Assembly (NCBI GenBank): GCA_031216445.1
Contig: CM062211.1
Span: 18,701,501 to 18,765,500, forward strand
Direction of reading: 5' to 3'
Length of the DNA: 64,000 nucleotides
DNA from: Lateolabrax maculatus
Taxonomy: Eukaryota; Chordata; Actinopteri; Acropomatiformes; Lateolabracidae
The notes beneath the pieces were generated by a model. It was not told the DNA's origin. It searched no databases and worked only from the letters and a program-made list of their open reading frames with translations. Shown here in pieces: positions 49,230-61,067 of the stretch. Numbering within the stretch: position 1 is the first letter of the stretch; the number at the start of each line of letters is the position of its first letter. The position numbers and the translations under genes were made by a program.

Positions 49230-49640
49230 ATGGCGGCGGCTCCCCGCGGCACCGTCATGTATAAACACCGTAAACACCGTAAACACCGGCACAAACAGCG
49301 GAAAACTGTCATAAAAACCAACCGTGTGGGAGCTGGACTCTGCCGTACCTGTTGTCGGGGTTTCTGCTGCTGTTTGTCCGTGTGGCCGCGCTTGATTTTA
49401 CCGCGAAAAACGCTCCGTCCGGGGCGGAGCCGCGGCGCCGGTCTGAGAGCAGCCGAGGGCCCGGAGAGGAGGCCGAGGGAAGGCGCCAAACTGACCGCAG
49501 AGCAGCGCTGAGAGCCGGGGAGAGCCGCATGAGCGCCGCGGTCCTCCCTCCCGGAGGGTCCGTCTGCAGCTGGGACGATCTGCGGCTGCGCGAAGGACAC
49601 ACAGCACAGGAACGCGAAGAGGTCTCACTCCGCTCTGTTC
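49230..49640. promoter_or_regulatory. CpG-rich block, candidate bidirectional promoter
   Basis: A locally GC- and CpG-rich stretch within otherwise AT-rich DNA. It lies 0.8-1.2 kb upstream of the CYTH gene start codon (minus) and about 1 kb upstream of the best3 start codon (plus). On the minus strand there is a possible donor CAG|GTACGG at 49349/49348 that could end a CYTH 5'UTR exon spliced to the acceptor just before 48403. Open frames through it in several registers look like composition artefacts. Promoter function is inferred from position and composition only. Confidence 0.45.
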
Positions 49641-50186
49641 CTGCGGTACGAAAGTAACTTCAGCCCTCCTGTCTGGGTTTTAAAGGAGGACTCCACCTAA
49701 AATCTGTTTTTTGATGATCAAAAACCCGTATATTTGAAGGGTTTTGAATATATAACTGTTACAGTTAAAATGGTTGAACCAGAGTCACAGTAAAAAAAGC
49801 ATCATTATATCCAAGGAAATGAGAAATCCATTATGTTCCACACACTGTTAGTTTTTCTACAATAGAACTAATTAAATTATTCCTCTGTTACATTATCACC
49901 AGTCACAAATCTGAGATTACATTTCAGAGGCAAACGTTCTACTTTTTTACTCCACTTCACTTATCTGACAGATTAAATTCTTTACAAATCAAGATTTTTG
50001 AACACAAACAATATGAAAAGTTTACATATGTACTTTTACTTTTAATACTTTTAAATTACATTTTCCTGATTGTACTTTTACTCAAGGAACACTTTCGATG
50101 CAGGACTGACACTTACTGGAGTGACATCATGTTGTCGCTGACAGCGTTTCTGTTTATACATGTTTACCTCCACTGCTATGTATGCC

Positions 50187-50188
<2 letters not shown>

Positions 50189-50229
<41 letters not shown>

Positions 50230-50333
50230 CTGAAACATGACTACATTTAGCTCTCTGGATCATCAATACAACTCAGGAGCTGTTTGTGTGTGTGTGTGTG
50301 CTGCCTGGCATTACTGGGCAACTGGACAGCATC

Positions 50334-50366
<33 letters not shown>

Positions 50367-50377
50367 GAGAGAGAGAT
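50189..50377. repeat. (CA)n, (GT)n and (GA)n microsatellites upstream of best3
   Basis: CA run at about 50189-50228, short GT run at 50286-50300 and GA run at 50333-50377, all within 420 nt of the best3 start codon. Confidence 0.93.
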
Positions 50378-50600
50378 GGAGGGGGGGCAGTGGTTTGTTG
50401 GCATATGGCAAAATCAGGAAAGCAGAAGCCTGATGGAAAGCACCGCTGAGGAAACACAAAGACGTCTGTGAGTTTTTACCGTGAGTAATCTGATTTCTGA
50501 TTCATAGCGACAGTCATAATGTTGGGACGGTGTTAATTATCCAGGCTGTAAATGGAGGAGCAGAGTGCTGAGAGACTTCTGTGTGTCAGGTTGTGTCAGG

Positions 50601-53600
50601 ATGACCGTCACATATTCCAGTAAAGTCGCGAACGCCACCTTCTTCAGTTTCCACCGGCTGCTGCTGCGTTGGAGAGGAAGCATCTACAAGCTGCTGTACA
50701 GAGAGTTCATCCTGTTTGCTGTGATGTACACCGTCCTCAGCGTCGTATACAGGTCACACACATACACAGTGGTGGAGGAAGCACTCAGAGCCTTTACTGC
50801 AGTAAAAGTACTAATGCACGCTGTAAATACTCCGTCACAAGTAAAAGTCCTGCAGAAGAAGTCTGTGAGTATAATCAGTAAAATGTAGTTAAAGTATTTC
50901 CACAGTAAAATGTCCCCTGTGCCTGTTGTACTATTATATATTCTATCATTAGATTATTATTCCTCATCATTCATGGAAAAGCAGGATTTTACTGTTGGAG
51001 CTCATTTTGAACAGTTTTGTATCGGACTGCAGCTGATGATTATTTTCATTCTGGATCCATCTGCTGATTATTTTCTCCATTAATCCATCGATCGCTTGCT
51101 TTGGAAAAATAGTGAAAATAGTGAGAAATGGCGTCACGATGAGCCAGAGCCCAAAGTGACACCTTCACAATGCTTGTTGTGTCCAACCAACAGTCCACAG
51201 CTCAACATTATTAAAACACATTCACATGATTCAAATCATTCAAAGGAAAAGCAGCAAATCTTCACATCTGAGAAGCTGCAGCCAGGAAGGGATTTTATAA
51301 ATGACTTCAACCAAAGTCAACGGCAATTTCTTAAGTAATTTCCTGTTTTATCACTACACATTTTTTTGCTTTTTGTTTGTCATTTCATGCTCTTTCATAG
51401 CCTTCTGCTATCAAAAACTGACTTTATTTCTCAGAATCAAAGATGAACTGAAGGCCTTAACATTAACCTATTGTATTGTTGAGTTAAAATATTGTATTTT
51501 CCACTGAAAATAAAAGGAACATTCGCCATTATTTTGTTTTAGAAAGAAACTTAGTAGTTACGTGATGCAGGCCGATAGAAAAGAATAAGCCAAAAAAACA
51601 TCGGCATCTCACAATATTAGAAATGTTATTGTGAAGCTAATGGAAGTCTGTGGGGACTAAACAACGTTACAAGACACGCCAAATGTCCTCCATAAGATGA
51701 GATCACGTTGGACACACACACAGTGACGGTATGTTTGCAGAGTGCATTATTAGTGACTGGATCTGTGCATCAAACAAATATAAAACCTGGTTCTAATTTT
51801 TAGTTTTAAAACGTAAGTCTGGTGATGTTCCTCTGAGCCACAGAGCTCCATTTTCTGCAAAAAAAAAACTATTAAAAACACATCAGTGAGCTTCAGTGTT
51901 GCTCTAGGTGACATGTTCCTTCATCACCATGAACACACACACTGTACTTTATGTTGAATAAATTCTACATACACCATCCTGCTGCCCCAAATACTCACTA
52001 GAACAGCAAATGTGGATTAATCTGCCTCTGAAAGTAGTCCCAACAAATGGACAAACCAGTTATTAAAGCTGTCAGACAAATGTAGTGGAGTAGTTGCATA
52101 AAATGTCAATACTGTAGCACAAGTACCTCAAATTTGTACTTAATTACAGCACCTGAGTTGTTGTTGGTTGTGACGTCTGTGTCCTCTGTGCTGCAGACTC
52201 GTCCTCTCCGACGAACAGAAGAGGCTGTTCGAGAAACTCTCCATGTACTGCGATAAATACGCAGAGCAGATCCCCGTCACCTTCGTTCTGGGTACGTCTC
52301 AGCTTTTACCGTCTGAAGCTCAGTTCTCACAGGACACGTGGAAATACAAAAACCCTCTGAAATACATTCACATTGGGCAGTTCTGTTTACATCCAACATT
52401 TAGTGCCAGTGAAGGGAGTAATGTGCCATTCGTGTGGCAGGTTCGGAAGTTGAACAGGAGGCCAGAGTTCATGTCCCGTAATGACAATTAAAGACTGAAC
52501 CGCGGCTCTTCTCTAACCTTAACCGTGTGTTTTAGTCCCCTAACATTAACCGGATCCTCACTAAGGTTTCCCTGACCACACTGCACAGATGGTAGGATTA
52601 AACAATATATTCCCCCATACCTGTTTCCATGTTTCCTTTGTATTAAACAAAAAATAAGTTTGACTCCAATTTACTGTCCAAATCCCAAAGATTATCTCCA
52701 GGTTCTTATTTATAATAGTAGCCCGTTAACAGTTAACGTGATCATTTGCCGTCTCATTATCTTTCCAGACGTCAATCCCTTGACGCACAATTAATGGTTT
52801 ACAGATTACAGACTCGTCAGATTCCCCGAGGATCACACAGTGGATGTGTGTTATTATTAATAATCACAGGAGGAGCCCGGCTAATATTAGTCCTCTGAGG
52901 ACAGGGCTCAACTTTAAACCGACTGACACGTGAGTGTTGAGTCTGGATGCTGCGTGCTGGACTGTAAGCCACTAAACACCACTTGAAGTAAATAAGTAGA
53001 CATTTACACAAGCACTGTACTTTAGTGTGTACGCCCGTAAAATAGAAGATTACTAAAAAAAACTAAAATATAGCCTTAACTGTGCTTCCTGCCTGAGGAG
53101 AGAGACAGACAGACAGACAGACAGAGAGACAGACAGGGTGTTTGGTTGCCTCATTAGTGGGCTGCTAATGGAAACGGATCATTAAAGAGAACGGTTGAAA
53201 GCAGGATGAGTGTTTATGTATCTGATCTCCACCCGGATTCACACACAGTATTTATATGTCTTATTGTCCAATGTGTCCTCGCCACAGAAAGAAAAATAAC
53301 GTCCATACCTGTGGCACTGAGGTGATACTTGTATGTAACTTTAGTAAATATTTGGTAAATACGTGTACTGACTTTCTCAGATGTTGATTCCACTCAGCCA
53401 GTTAGCTTAGCTTAGCATAAAGACTGGAAACAGAGGGAAACAGCTAGCATGGCTCCGTCCAAAGGTAACAGATGAATCACTCATTAATGAATACTATTTG
53501 TAATACCAGTAACTGTTGTTGTTGATTTGTTTTAGTTTTATAAATATTTTTTTTCTTGTTTTTGTAGTACTAGTATTAGTATTAGTATTAGTATTAGTAT

Positions 53601-56600
53601 TAGTAGTATTCAAGTTAACAGTCCCCAGGCCTTAACTTCAGATTCCCCAAAATGTCAAACACATTTTAACAAACGTTAAAAACACAAAATATCTTAAACA
53701 CACACTAAAAACAATTAATGTCAATCTAGGGTGAAGCTGCTAATAAAGTTTGATTCAAAAGTGTATCTGTGTGTTTGTGTTTCAGGTTTTTATGTGACGC
53801 TGGTGGTGAATCGATGGTGGAATCAGTTTGTGAACCTGCCCTGGCCCGACCGACTGATGTTCCTCATCTCCAGGTGCATTCAAAACCTCCATAAGAAAGT
53901 ACACGTTTTAAGAAGTGATTCTGTGTTATTGATATGTGAATTGACTTTGTTAGTACATCCTAATTAAGTAAGATGTATTATTACAGATTAATGGCCCCAG
54001 AGGTGTTTTCAGTTATGTTGCTCTGCTGGGATTCATGTGAGGTCATCGTGTACTTTGTTGTAGTTGTAATTTAACAGGAAAGCCCCTGAAGTGCCAGAAT
54101 CTTTTTGTATTATCTTGTTGCACCCGATAATAACTTGTGTGTCATCTTTCGGTGACATTAATTGAAGCTCTGAACGGGGACATTTTGCATACTGGGTACA
54201 TTCAGCTGGTAATACTTGAAATTTCGAGAGCTGTGGTATTGTTACTTTCACTTAAGTAAAGGATCTGAATACTTCTTCCACCACTGGCATTATGTTTTCC
54301 ACCTTTTAAATGCAGATCATCCCTCTTTTTTTAGGGACACTAAACCATGACACCTAATGGTTAGTTCAGGGTGCGTAGGAATGTGGAGCGTTCCCAAATG
54401 CACAGAGTTCAGGGGGGTACACCATGTGAGTTATGTCGTTATGTTTCCTCTGCCTCCTCCAGCTGTGTTCAGGGTAAAGATGAATATGGCCGCCTGCTGC
54501 GCCGGACGCTAGTACGTTACGTTAACCTGACATCGCTCCTCATCTTCCGCTCCGTCAGCACCGCTGTCTGCAAACGCTTCCCAACCATGGACCACGTGGT
54601 CGAGGCAGGTCAGAGTGTACAGTACATAGTAGTATACAACATGTGTGCCGTGTATACAGTATTTATATAGGTTATATAGGTTTTGTGCGTACATGGGTGT
54701 AACTGAACTGTCCATGCTCTTTAAAAAAAGAAAACAAAAGTCAGATGGTCTTCAGCTTCTTCCCGGCTGGTCCTCATCCTTCCTGTAACCGTCTGATCCA
54801 ACCCCAGGGATTGGCTCATTATCAGCCAATTAGAGCAGGACTGTGGGAGCTGTAGGAGAGCTGATTCTGATGACCTGTGTGTCTGATGCTAAAGGCTTCG
54901 TTAGGAGATAAAGACCTCAGACTGAGACTCAACGTAATCTGGCAGTCTGTCTGGATGTAATGTTTCTACAAATGTGATAAAAGAGAGAGGATATATCAGT
55001 TTTAGAGCCATGAAAAATTAGCTGGACTTTAGCAGGGATAAAAAAACAATGTTTTTGGTGACCCCTGACTTTTTCATTAGAGCCAAATTTGGGTCAAAAT
55101 GTCCCTGTTAGTTAACTGCTGGTCTAGTGGAGTCATTTTGTGACAAAAACACACATCTGGAGACAACTCCTTGAAATTGTGATTGCAAAATATATTGAAT
55201 TCAATGCAACATGCAGTAGAGAAGTACACATCCCAGGTACACGGTAATACTAAACTATAACTGACTCATGTCTTTTACATCAGTCAAATGCTCACATGCA
55301 TCGGCTTTTGAAATGAAATGAAAACTACTCTGTATAGAAGCAGGGGGCAGTATTGAATTGCTGCATGTATAAATGGTATCAAAAAAGCCTGTTTTGTGTT
55401 CGTCCACCCACCTGTAGGTTTCATGACTCCAGAGGAGAGGAAGGTGTTTGAGAACATCCGTTCTCCTCATCTAAAGTACTGGATTCCTGTCGTCTGGTTC
55501 TCCAACTTGGCGTCTAAAGCTCGTCAGGAAGGACGCATCCAAGACAGCATCGACCTGCAGAACATTCTCAATGTGACACATGGGATTACACCAAATAGTT
55601 TATATTCTGTGTCAAAATATGCATGCATGGACATCTAACACAACAAACAGGTTCACAAGATGATTTAAACCTAGACTTTGGTCGCCATTATGGCTACAGT
55701 CACTACCAAAAACTAAAAGTTGACAAACTAAACAACTTAACAAAATGGGATTAGCTGAACAATCGTGCAGCGTCCAAATAAATTAATCTCCTCGCTAAGA
55801 AACCTGTTTGCAGAACAGTCCTAACTCATCAACGAGAGCCTAAAAGTTAACAAAACTTCATAAATATACTACTGTGGACAAAACAATACCAGTTACATAG
55901 ATGGAAAAAAAAGAAAAAGCTCAAGTCAACATGTTGAATGTCAAACGTGAGTTAAAAACCTGTGGTCAACTTCTAATATTTGCATAACAGAAGTGGATGG
56001 AAACATGTATTCATTTTCATTGCATTTTCTTTTGCCTATTTTCAGTTAAAATTTGCAGCAAATTTGGATGGAAACCTGACTTAAGTGACTGTAAGGGAAA
56101 CTGAACAAACCGATGGGCACACATGAGAGCATAGCTGGGCGGACTGGAGGAGCTTTGGGCCGAGTGTCCCTTTAGTGTCACATTAGTGAAAAATAAAGCA
56201 TGGAAGTGTCTCATTGTGTTACAAATATATCCTGGCAAAGCGAAAAGGGCACTTAAGCGGCCAAACACACTTGGAGTCTAAATCCCTGGTAGTGTGACCA
56301 CATAAACCAGACATGTAGGTAATGTGACACCCAGTTTGCTCCCCAAGGGGCGGGTGGGACTGTTCTTCCAATCAGCCTGTTGAGTTATAGAAATGTGGGT
56401 TTGGTGATCGATGCCAAACTGGCGAATTTAATGAATCTGTGTTTCTGTGTCTGCAGGAGATGAATCAGTTCAGAACCTGGTGTGCGACTCTTTTCGGCTA
56501 CGACTGGGTCGGCATCCCGCTGGTTTATACACAGGCCTGTCTCTCTTATCCCTGTCTTACATCTGTCACCATAACATGTTTAAAACGGATGTAACTGCAG

Positions 56601-59600
56601 CTCATCTAATCACATCAGCAATCATCTTCCATCATGAGTGTAAACGAATCAGAGCTCTGAATCTCCCCACAGAGAGGGAGGGATGTACAGTGAAGTCTCT
56701 ATCTATCTATCTCTCTCTTCAGGTCGTCACTCTTGCTGTCTACACCTTCTTTTTCGCTTGTCTGATTGGTCGTCAGTTCCTCGACCCCGCCCAGAGTTAC
56801 CCAGGCCATGACCTTGACTTCTACGTCCCCGTCTTCACCCTGCTGCAGTTCTTCTTCTACTCCGGCTGGCTGAAGGTGCAGATTACTTTTCCTACCAGGA
56901 AGAAGATATTCAATATTTTTCTTAATGTCAACAAATCCCACGAAAAGACCAAAACCAGCAACATGTTTTACTTAAGTAAAAGTAGTAATACCATAGTGTG
57001 GAAGTACTCGATTACAAGTAAAAGTACAAAAGTATTGGAATCCAAATATACGTAAAGTACCAAAAGTAAAAGTACTCCTGCAGCCCATTACAGGACCAGA
57101 TATTTTATTCAACATTTATCCATGTTTCTTTTTGTTTGTTTGTCCTGTTGACATTGTGCAGGAGTTGATTTTTGGTACTTGAAGCAAAAGAAGCTACAAC
57201 AAATTGCAGTATATCCTTCACTTAAAAATGTTAGAAGTTCTATTCTAGTCGATCGTGCGTTCCTCCTGACTGACACGTGAACCGAAGTGTGGTTGACCAT
57301 CTCTAAACCTTGTCCTGTTATATTAATAACACCTCATATAACGTTATTAATAACTTGGTGGATAAGAGCCAGAGTAGCAGGAGAGAGCTTCACAAGTAAT
57401 GGGACTGAATATCTCAAGTTTGTCTGCTGGGGTCATTAAATTAAAAATGGTTGAAACATGAATCTGCTTACTGGATTTTTGTTGAAATCTGGGCCACAGT
57501 GAAGGTGGACCACCACAAGAAGAATGAGAAGGTTGCAGCCAAATGAAGCCTGAAATATATGAAGAAGGAGGGGTTTCAGAACAATCTCAACATGTGTGAT
57601 TTGTGCCTTGTTGTCAGGTAGCGGAGCAGCTGATCAACCCGTTTGGAGAAGACGATGATGACTTTGAAGCCAACTGGATCATTGACAGGAACCTTCAGGT
57701 CTGCAGCCAGTTTGAATCACTCAGTGTTTAAGCGCGTGGAGCTTGCATCGGACTTTTCTCAAAAACAGAAACGTCACTAAAATCTTTTCATTGTCTTCAC
57801 TCCCTGTTTAACGGACGGCCCCTCCAGGTGTCTCTGCTGGCTGTGGATGAGATGCACATGAACCTGCCTCATATGACCAAAGACATGTACTGGAACGACA
57901 GCGAGGCGCGCCCGCCCTACACGCTGGCTGCCGCCGACTACTGCATCCCTTCGTTCCTCGGCTCCACCACCGACATGGGGTCAACATACACTCACACACA
58001 TATTTCACATATTAAACTTTGGGGTTCAGTGACGTCGTATCGTTGTATTGTGACTGACGTTTGGAGGATTAGTTAAGAGTTAAGTTCCATCAGCAAAATT
58101 AAAAACTTTTGTCCAATGTCTCTTCCAGACTCTCTGACATCCTGCAGTTTGATGAGGCTGACATTAGCGACAGTTGTCCACGGCAACAGGACCCTATTTT
58201 GGTTTGTCGCCAAGAGTCGGTAGTACAACGATTTATTTATTATTTCTGTCAAAGATGTTTTTTTGCCACATATGATTGTTCCAGTGAGCAGGTTATTGAA
58301 AACTACTTGATAGATATCGGTAAAATATAATAGAAATTTCATTAGGCCATTACCAAGGAAGGCAAGCATGCTTTCTGGTGTGGTTAGTGCCACTTTATCT
58401 CCATTTAGAAGGCCTTTGTAACTTCCAAACACTATGGTGTAGAAACAAAATTGTGTGCTTTAGAGTACACAGTAAAGGCAGACTTTAAGTAATTTCTTTG
58501 CAATTATCTATATAGTTTGTGGTTTCTAATTCCTGCAAAGTTTCTTCTACAGCTTTTAACTTATTCTTTACAAATGTAATGCATAAACTATTTTAATAAT
58601 TTTTTTATATGCCATATATGCGTTTTTCCTATAATTTCTCCTATATTGTCTTTGACAAATACAGCCAGAATCCTTAAATGAATTGTGCAAATGCAACCAA
58701 ATTTGATGACAGGTGCACACTATATAACGCAGATTGGGCTCTACATGCAGTTAACACATTTTCTAAACGTGGAAATTAAATAATAATTGGAAGGATTGTA
58801 TGGCTTTGGGGAAAAGACAGACAGAACCGAGTATACAGATTATAAATTTATAGAATATTAGATTTTTTGATGTTTACAGGTTCTGGGTCGAGTCCGCCGG
58901 TTGCTGAGCGTTCAGGAGCCTCCTGACCTCCGACATCCTCGACCCATCTTCAAACGACACAGCAGCGACGCAACAGGAAGCTTCTTCCCAGATATCAGGC
59001 ACAGTATTGCTCCATTTATTGTACTAAAGCTGTTCTATAGCTGGTATGTTAGTGGGCAGCAAGGCTCTGTGGTTAGCACTGTCTGTGTCTATTAACAGTT
59101 GGTCTTTCTGACGTTCTTCAATCCAACCAGGGTCCATCCAGGCCGAGAGGACATGGGTCCACCCTCCTCCTTGTCCATGGCCCCCCCTGCCATGGACACC
59201 CTGTCCACATTAAGGGAGGTCAGCAGTAACCCTCCATCCCCTGAAAGCTCACCTTCTGCTGTTTTCCCCCGGCTCGTCATCAGCCCGTGTTGTGACGTAT
59301 GTCCCAACATGGTTTCTTCTGGCAATGGTGAAGCGGCAAAACCACTGAATGGATTGGATCCCTCCCCCACTGAAGAGGCACCGGGCTTGTACAACCAAAG
59401 GTTATTCATAGGTTTTCTGCTCAAAGTGTCATGACTTATGGCTTTCCACTCCTTGTTTGTCAAACTCAGTCTACAATGAAACCATTACACTGGAACTTTG
59501 AGATAATGGGCTTTACCAAAATGACTGGCAACCACATTCTCAGCTTTGATAATATACTCATTTCTCCTTTTGTAATCGTACCCTTCCACTTCTTTCACTT

Positions 59601-60017
59601 TCCCCTGTGGTCTGACTCATTTTTTGTATTTCCAGGAAGGGTTCCTCTGTCTGTTGTTCCCCCACCCAGCTGGGACCCAAAAAATTCCGCTGGACGACAC
59701 AAAATGTCCAGAATCACCCACCGACCCGGCCAAGAGGTCGCCAGTTCTCCCTCCAGTTCTCCAGGCAGTCGTCAAAGGGGTCAATCCGCAGCCTGCCAAG
59801 CCCCAAGGCTCTGGGAAGGCGGAGAAGAGGCCTGGCTCGATTCCAGTCCAGACGATTACCTGGACCACCTACTGACACTCTGCAGCTCCCAGACCCTGAG
59901 TATGACCACGACTTCAAGGGAATGGCAGGGACTGAGGACGACGAGAAGGAAGGAACCAAAAACAGTGAAGAGATCATAAACTCAAACTCCCAATCAGAGA
60001 GCTTGGAAAAAATATGA
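50601..60017 (+). CDS. best3: Bestrophin-3-like calcium-activated chloride channel, 13 coding exons, complete
   Basis: Exons: 50601-50752, 52197-52291, 53786-53873, 54463-54608, 55418-55572, 56457-56534, 56723-56875, 57618-57698, 57828-57979, 58129-58201 (or 58219), 58880-58998 (or 59043), 59131-59400, 59636-60017. The sum is divisible by three for each option (about 647-668 aa; human BEST3 is 668). Residues ~1-366 are the conserved channel: MTVTYSSKVANATFFSFHRL, WRGSIYKLLYREF, YVTLVVNRWWNQFVNLPWPD, RSVSTAVCKRFPTMDHVVEA, DWVGIPLVYTQ, GRQFLDPAQSYPGHD and the calcium clasp INPFGEDDDDFEANW. LLAVDEMHMNLPHM and ADYCIPSFLGSTTDMG resemble BEST3 more than BEST1, 2 or 4. Exons 1-9 total 1,100 nt, as in BEST1. 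The start is the family MTVTY. Confidence 0.93.
50768..51215. repeat. best3: Dispersed repeat, right copy of an inverted pair, in best3 intron 1
   Basis: Begins cagtggtggaggaagcactc, 15 nt past the exon 1 donor at 50752, and runs to gtccacagctcaacattatt. It is near-identical in reverse to 43803-44275. Confidence 0.8.
53104..53140. repeat. (GACA)n simple repeat in best3 intron 2
   Basis: agacagacagacagacagac-type run. Confidence 0.9.
53330..53470. repeat. Dispersed repeat with 'TTAGCTTAGCATAAAG' core in best3 intron 2
   Basis: cagttagcttagcttagcat, aaagactggaaacagaggga and aacagctagcatggctccgt; related to the copy near 24080. Confidence 0.65.
53565..53609. repeat. (TAGTAT)n hexanucleotide repeat in best3 intron 2
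   Basis: About six tandem copies of attagt/tagtat. Confidence 0.92.
54225..54287. repeat. hAT-like repeat end inside the extra best3 intron
   Basis: tactttcacttaagtaaagg followed by atctgaatacttcttccacc and actg. The end reads CCACCACTG, the reverse of the CAGTGGTGG terminus seen at 50768. Confidence 0.65.
56960..57090. repeat. hAT-like repeat fragment in best3 intron 7
   Basis: acttaagtaaaagtagtaat, cgattacaagtaaaagtaca and accaaaagtaaaagtactcc; same family as the other copies, without clear ends. Confidence 0.6.
58129..60017 (+). CDS. best3: best3 C-terminal tail exons
   Basis: The less conserved cytoplasmic tail. The exon at 58880 encodes VLGRVRRLLSVQE..FKRHSSDATGSFFPDIR, which parallels the human RVKRFLSAHE..SSMFLP region. 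The exon at 59131 encodes VHPGREDMGPPSSLSMAP, MDTLSTLREVSSNPPSPESS and runs to CAA AG with a donor at 59401. The final exon begins at 59636 in the frame KGSSVCCSPTQLGPKKFRW, passes FSLQFSRQSSKGSIRSLPS and ends in an acidic stretch (DPEYDHDFKGMAGTEDDEKE, NSEEII..SESLEKI) with a TGA at 60015-60017. Two other open frames across this exon end earlier and do not continue the upstream phase. Small-exon borders are the weakest part of the model. Confidence 0.75.
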
Positions 60018-61026
60018 GAACCACAGTTACATACTGCCCAAACAGAGCCAATCTCCGAGCTGGTAACGACATTACCCAACAGGAGAAGTCACAACTTTGA
60101 CTAAGAGGAATGTTGATTTGAACAAATACCTAGAAAGCGCAAACCTCTGAATGGATGTTTTGAAGCCTGGAATTTGGATTTACTGCCTGTTGCCGGCTTC
60201 GTTACTGGAGACAAACCCTAAACCCCTAACTAGGCCTAAGATGGTACACCAAAGAATACCAAAGTATCCTACTAATGGTAATCAACGTTTAAGCTAAAAA
60301 AAAATAATTTTTATATAACTCAATGCACATTAATAATAAGCAAAATTAGCCACCAAGAGCTGAACTTCTGGAGTCGTGGAAAAGATGTGTTGACTTTGTA
60401 TTTCCAGAGAAAAGTTGTGGGTTTTCCCACTCATTTCAATACAGTCAGCATTTTCTTAGATGCCATCTAGTGGCCATTAGAGGAACTGCAGCTGAACACA
60501 CTTCAGTTTTGGCTGAGGTGACTGCTGTTCAGATAAATTGGTCAGGATAACTGACTCGACTGTAAAAGTTTTGAGAAGAACATGATTTCTAGCACAAACT
60601 CTTCTCTCTACATGTGATAACAGTTATATTGGTCTGTTTTTGTAAATGTAACTAAAGTAATGAATATCTGTTGTTGCTGCTGAATCACCAAAAACTGTAC
60701 TTTTTAAACATTAAAAATAACTGACTTGTCAATGGGTCACCAAAATGAAGAATGGTGTCACGGCCATACATAGCAGTTCAGCCAGTGATGGTTGTTTATC
60801 CTTGCTGATGTACTGGGAATATGACTGGTTGATATGATGGTTTATGATTGGGCACTATTGATGGACCTCTGACTGCAACTCACAAAAGGTGCAAAATAGG
60901 ACAGAGAATGATGGGTATCTTAAGCACGATGCTGCTAGATGGTTGCAAATGAGTGGCATTTGAGTTGGTGCCTTTGCACCACCAAGAACTACAAAATACT
61001 GTTATGGTCTTTTTAATTGTATAGTA
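60018..61026. other. Convergent 3' ends of best3 and the aspartic protease, no gene
   Basis: Should contain the best3 3'UTR. No AATAAA was seen on the plus strand near the stop, though an ATTAAA variant near 60709 is possible. Nothing coding is recognised. Confidence 0.5.
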
Positions 61027-61032
61027 TTTATT
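61027..61032 (-). promoter_or_regulatory. Poly(A) signal AATAAA of the aspartic protease gene
   Basis: TTTATT on the plus strand, so AATAAA in the transcript, 36 nt past the stop codon at 61068. Only its position and hexamer support it; this would make a very short 3'UTR. Confidence 0.5.
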
Positions 61033-61067
61033 GATCATACAGTTGTCAACTATTGATAACTGATGGG

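Noticed and set aside
49196..49657. Overlapping GC-rich open frames of 93-134 codons on both strands
   Set aside because: Frames in several registers at once reflect CpG-rich composition; more likely promoter or leader sequence than protein.
56447..57055. 202-codon open frame continuing across best3 exons 6-7
   Set aside because: It reads exon 6 in the wrong frame and then intron 6; only the exon 7 part is genuine coding.
59624..59979. Two alternative open frames across the last best3 exon
   Set aside because: Neither continues the phase of the preceding exon; the third frame gives KKFRW...SLEKI and is the supported one.
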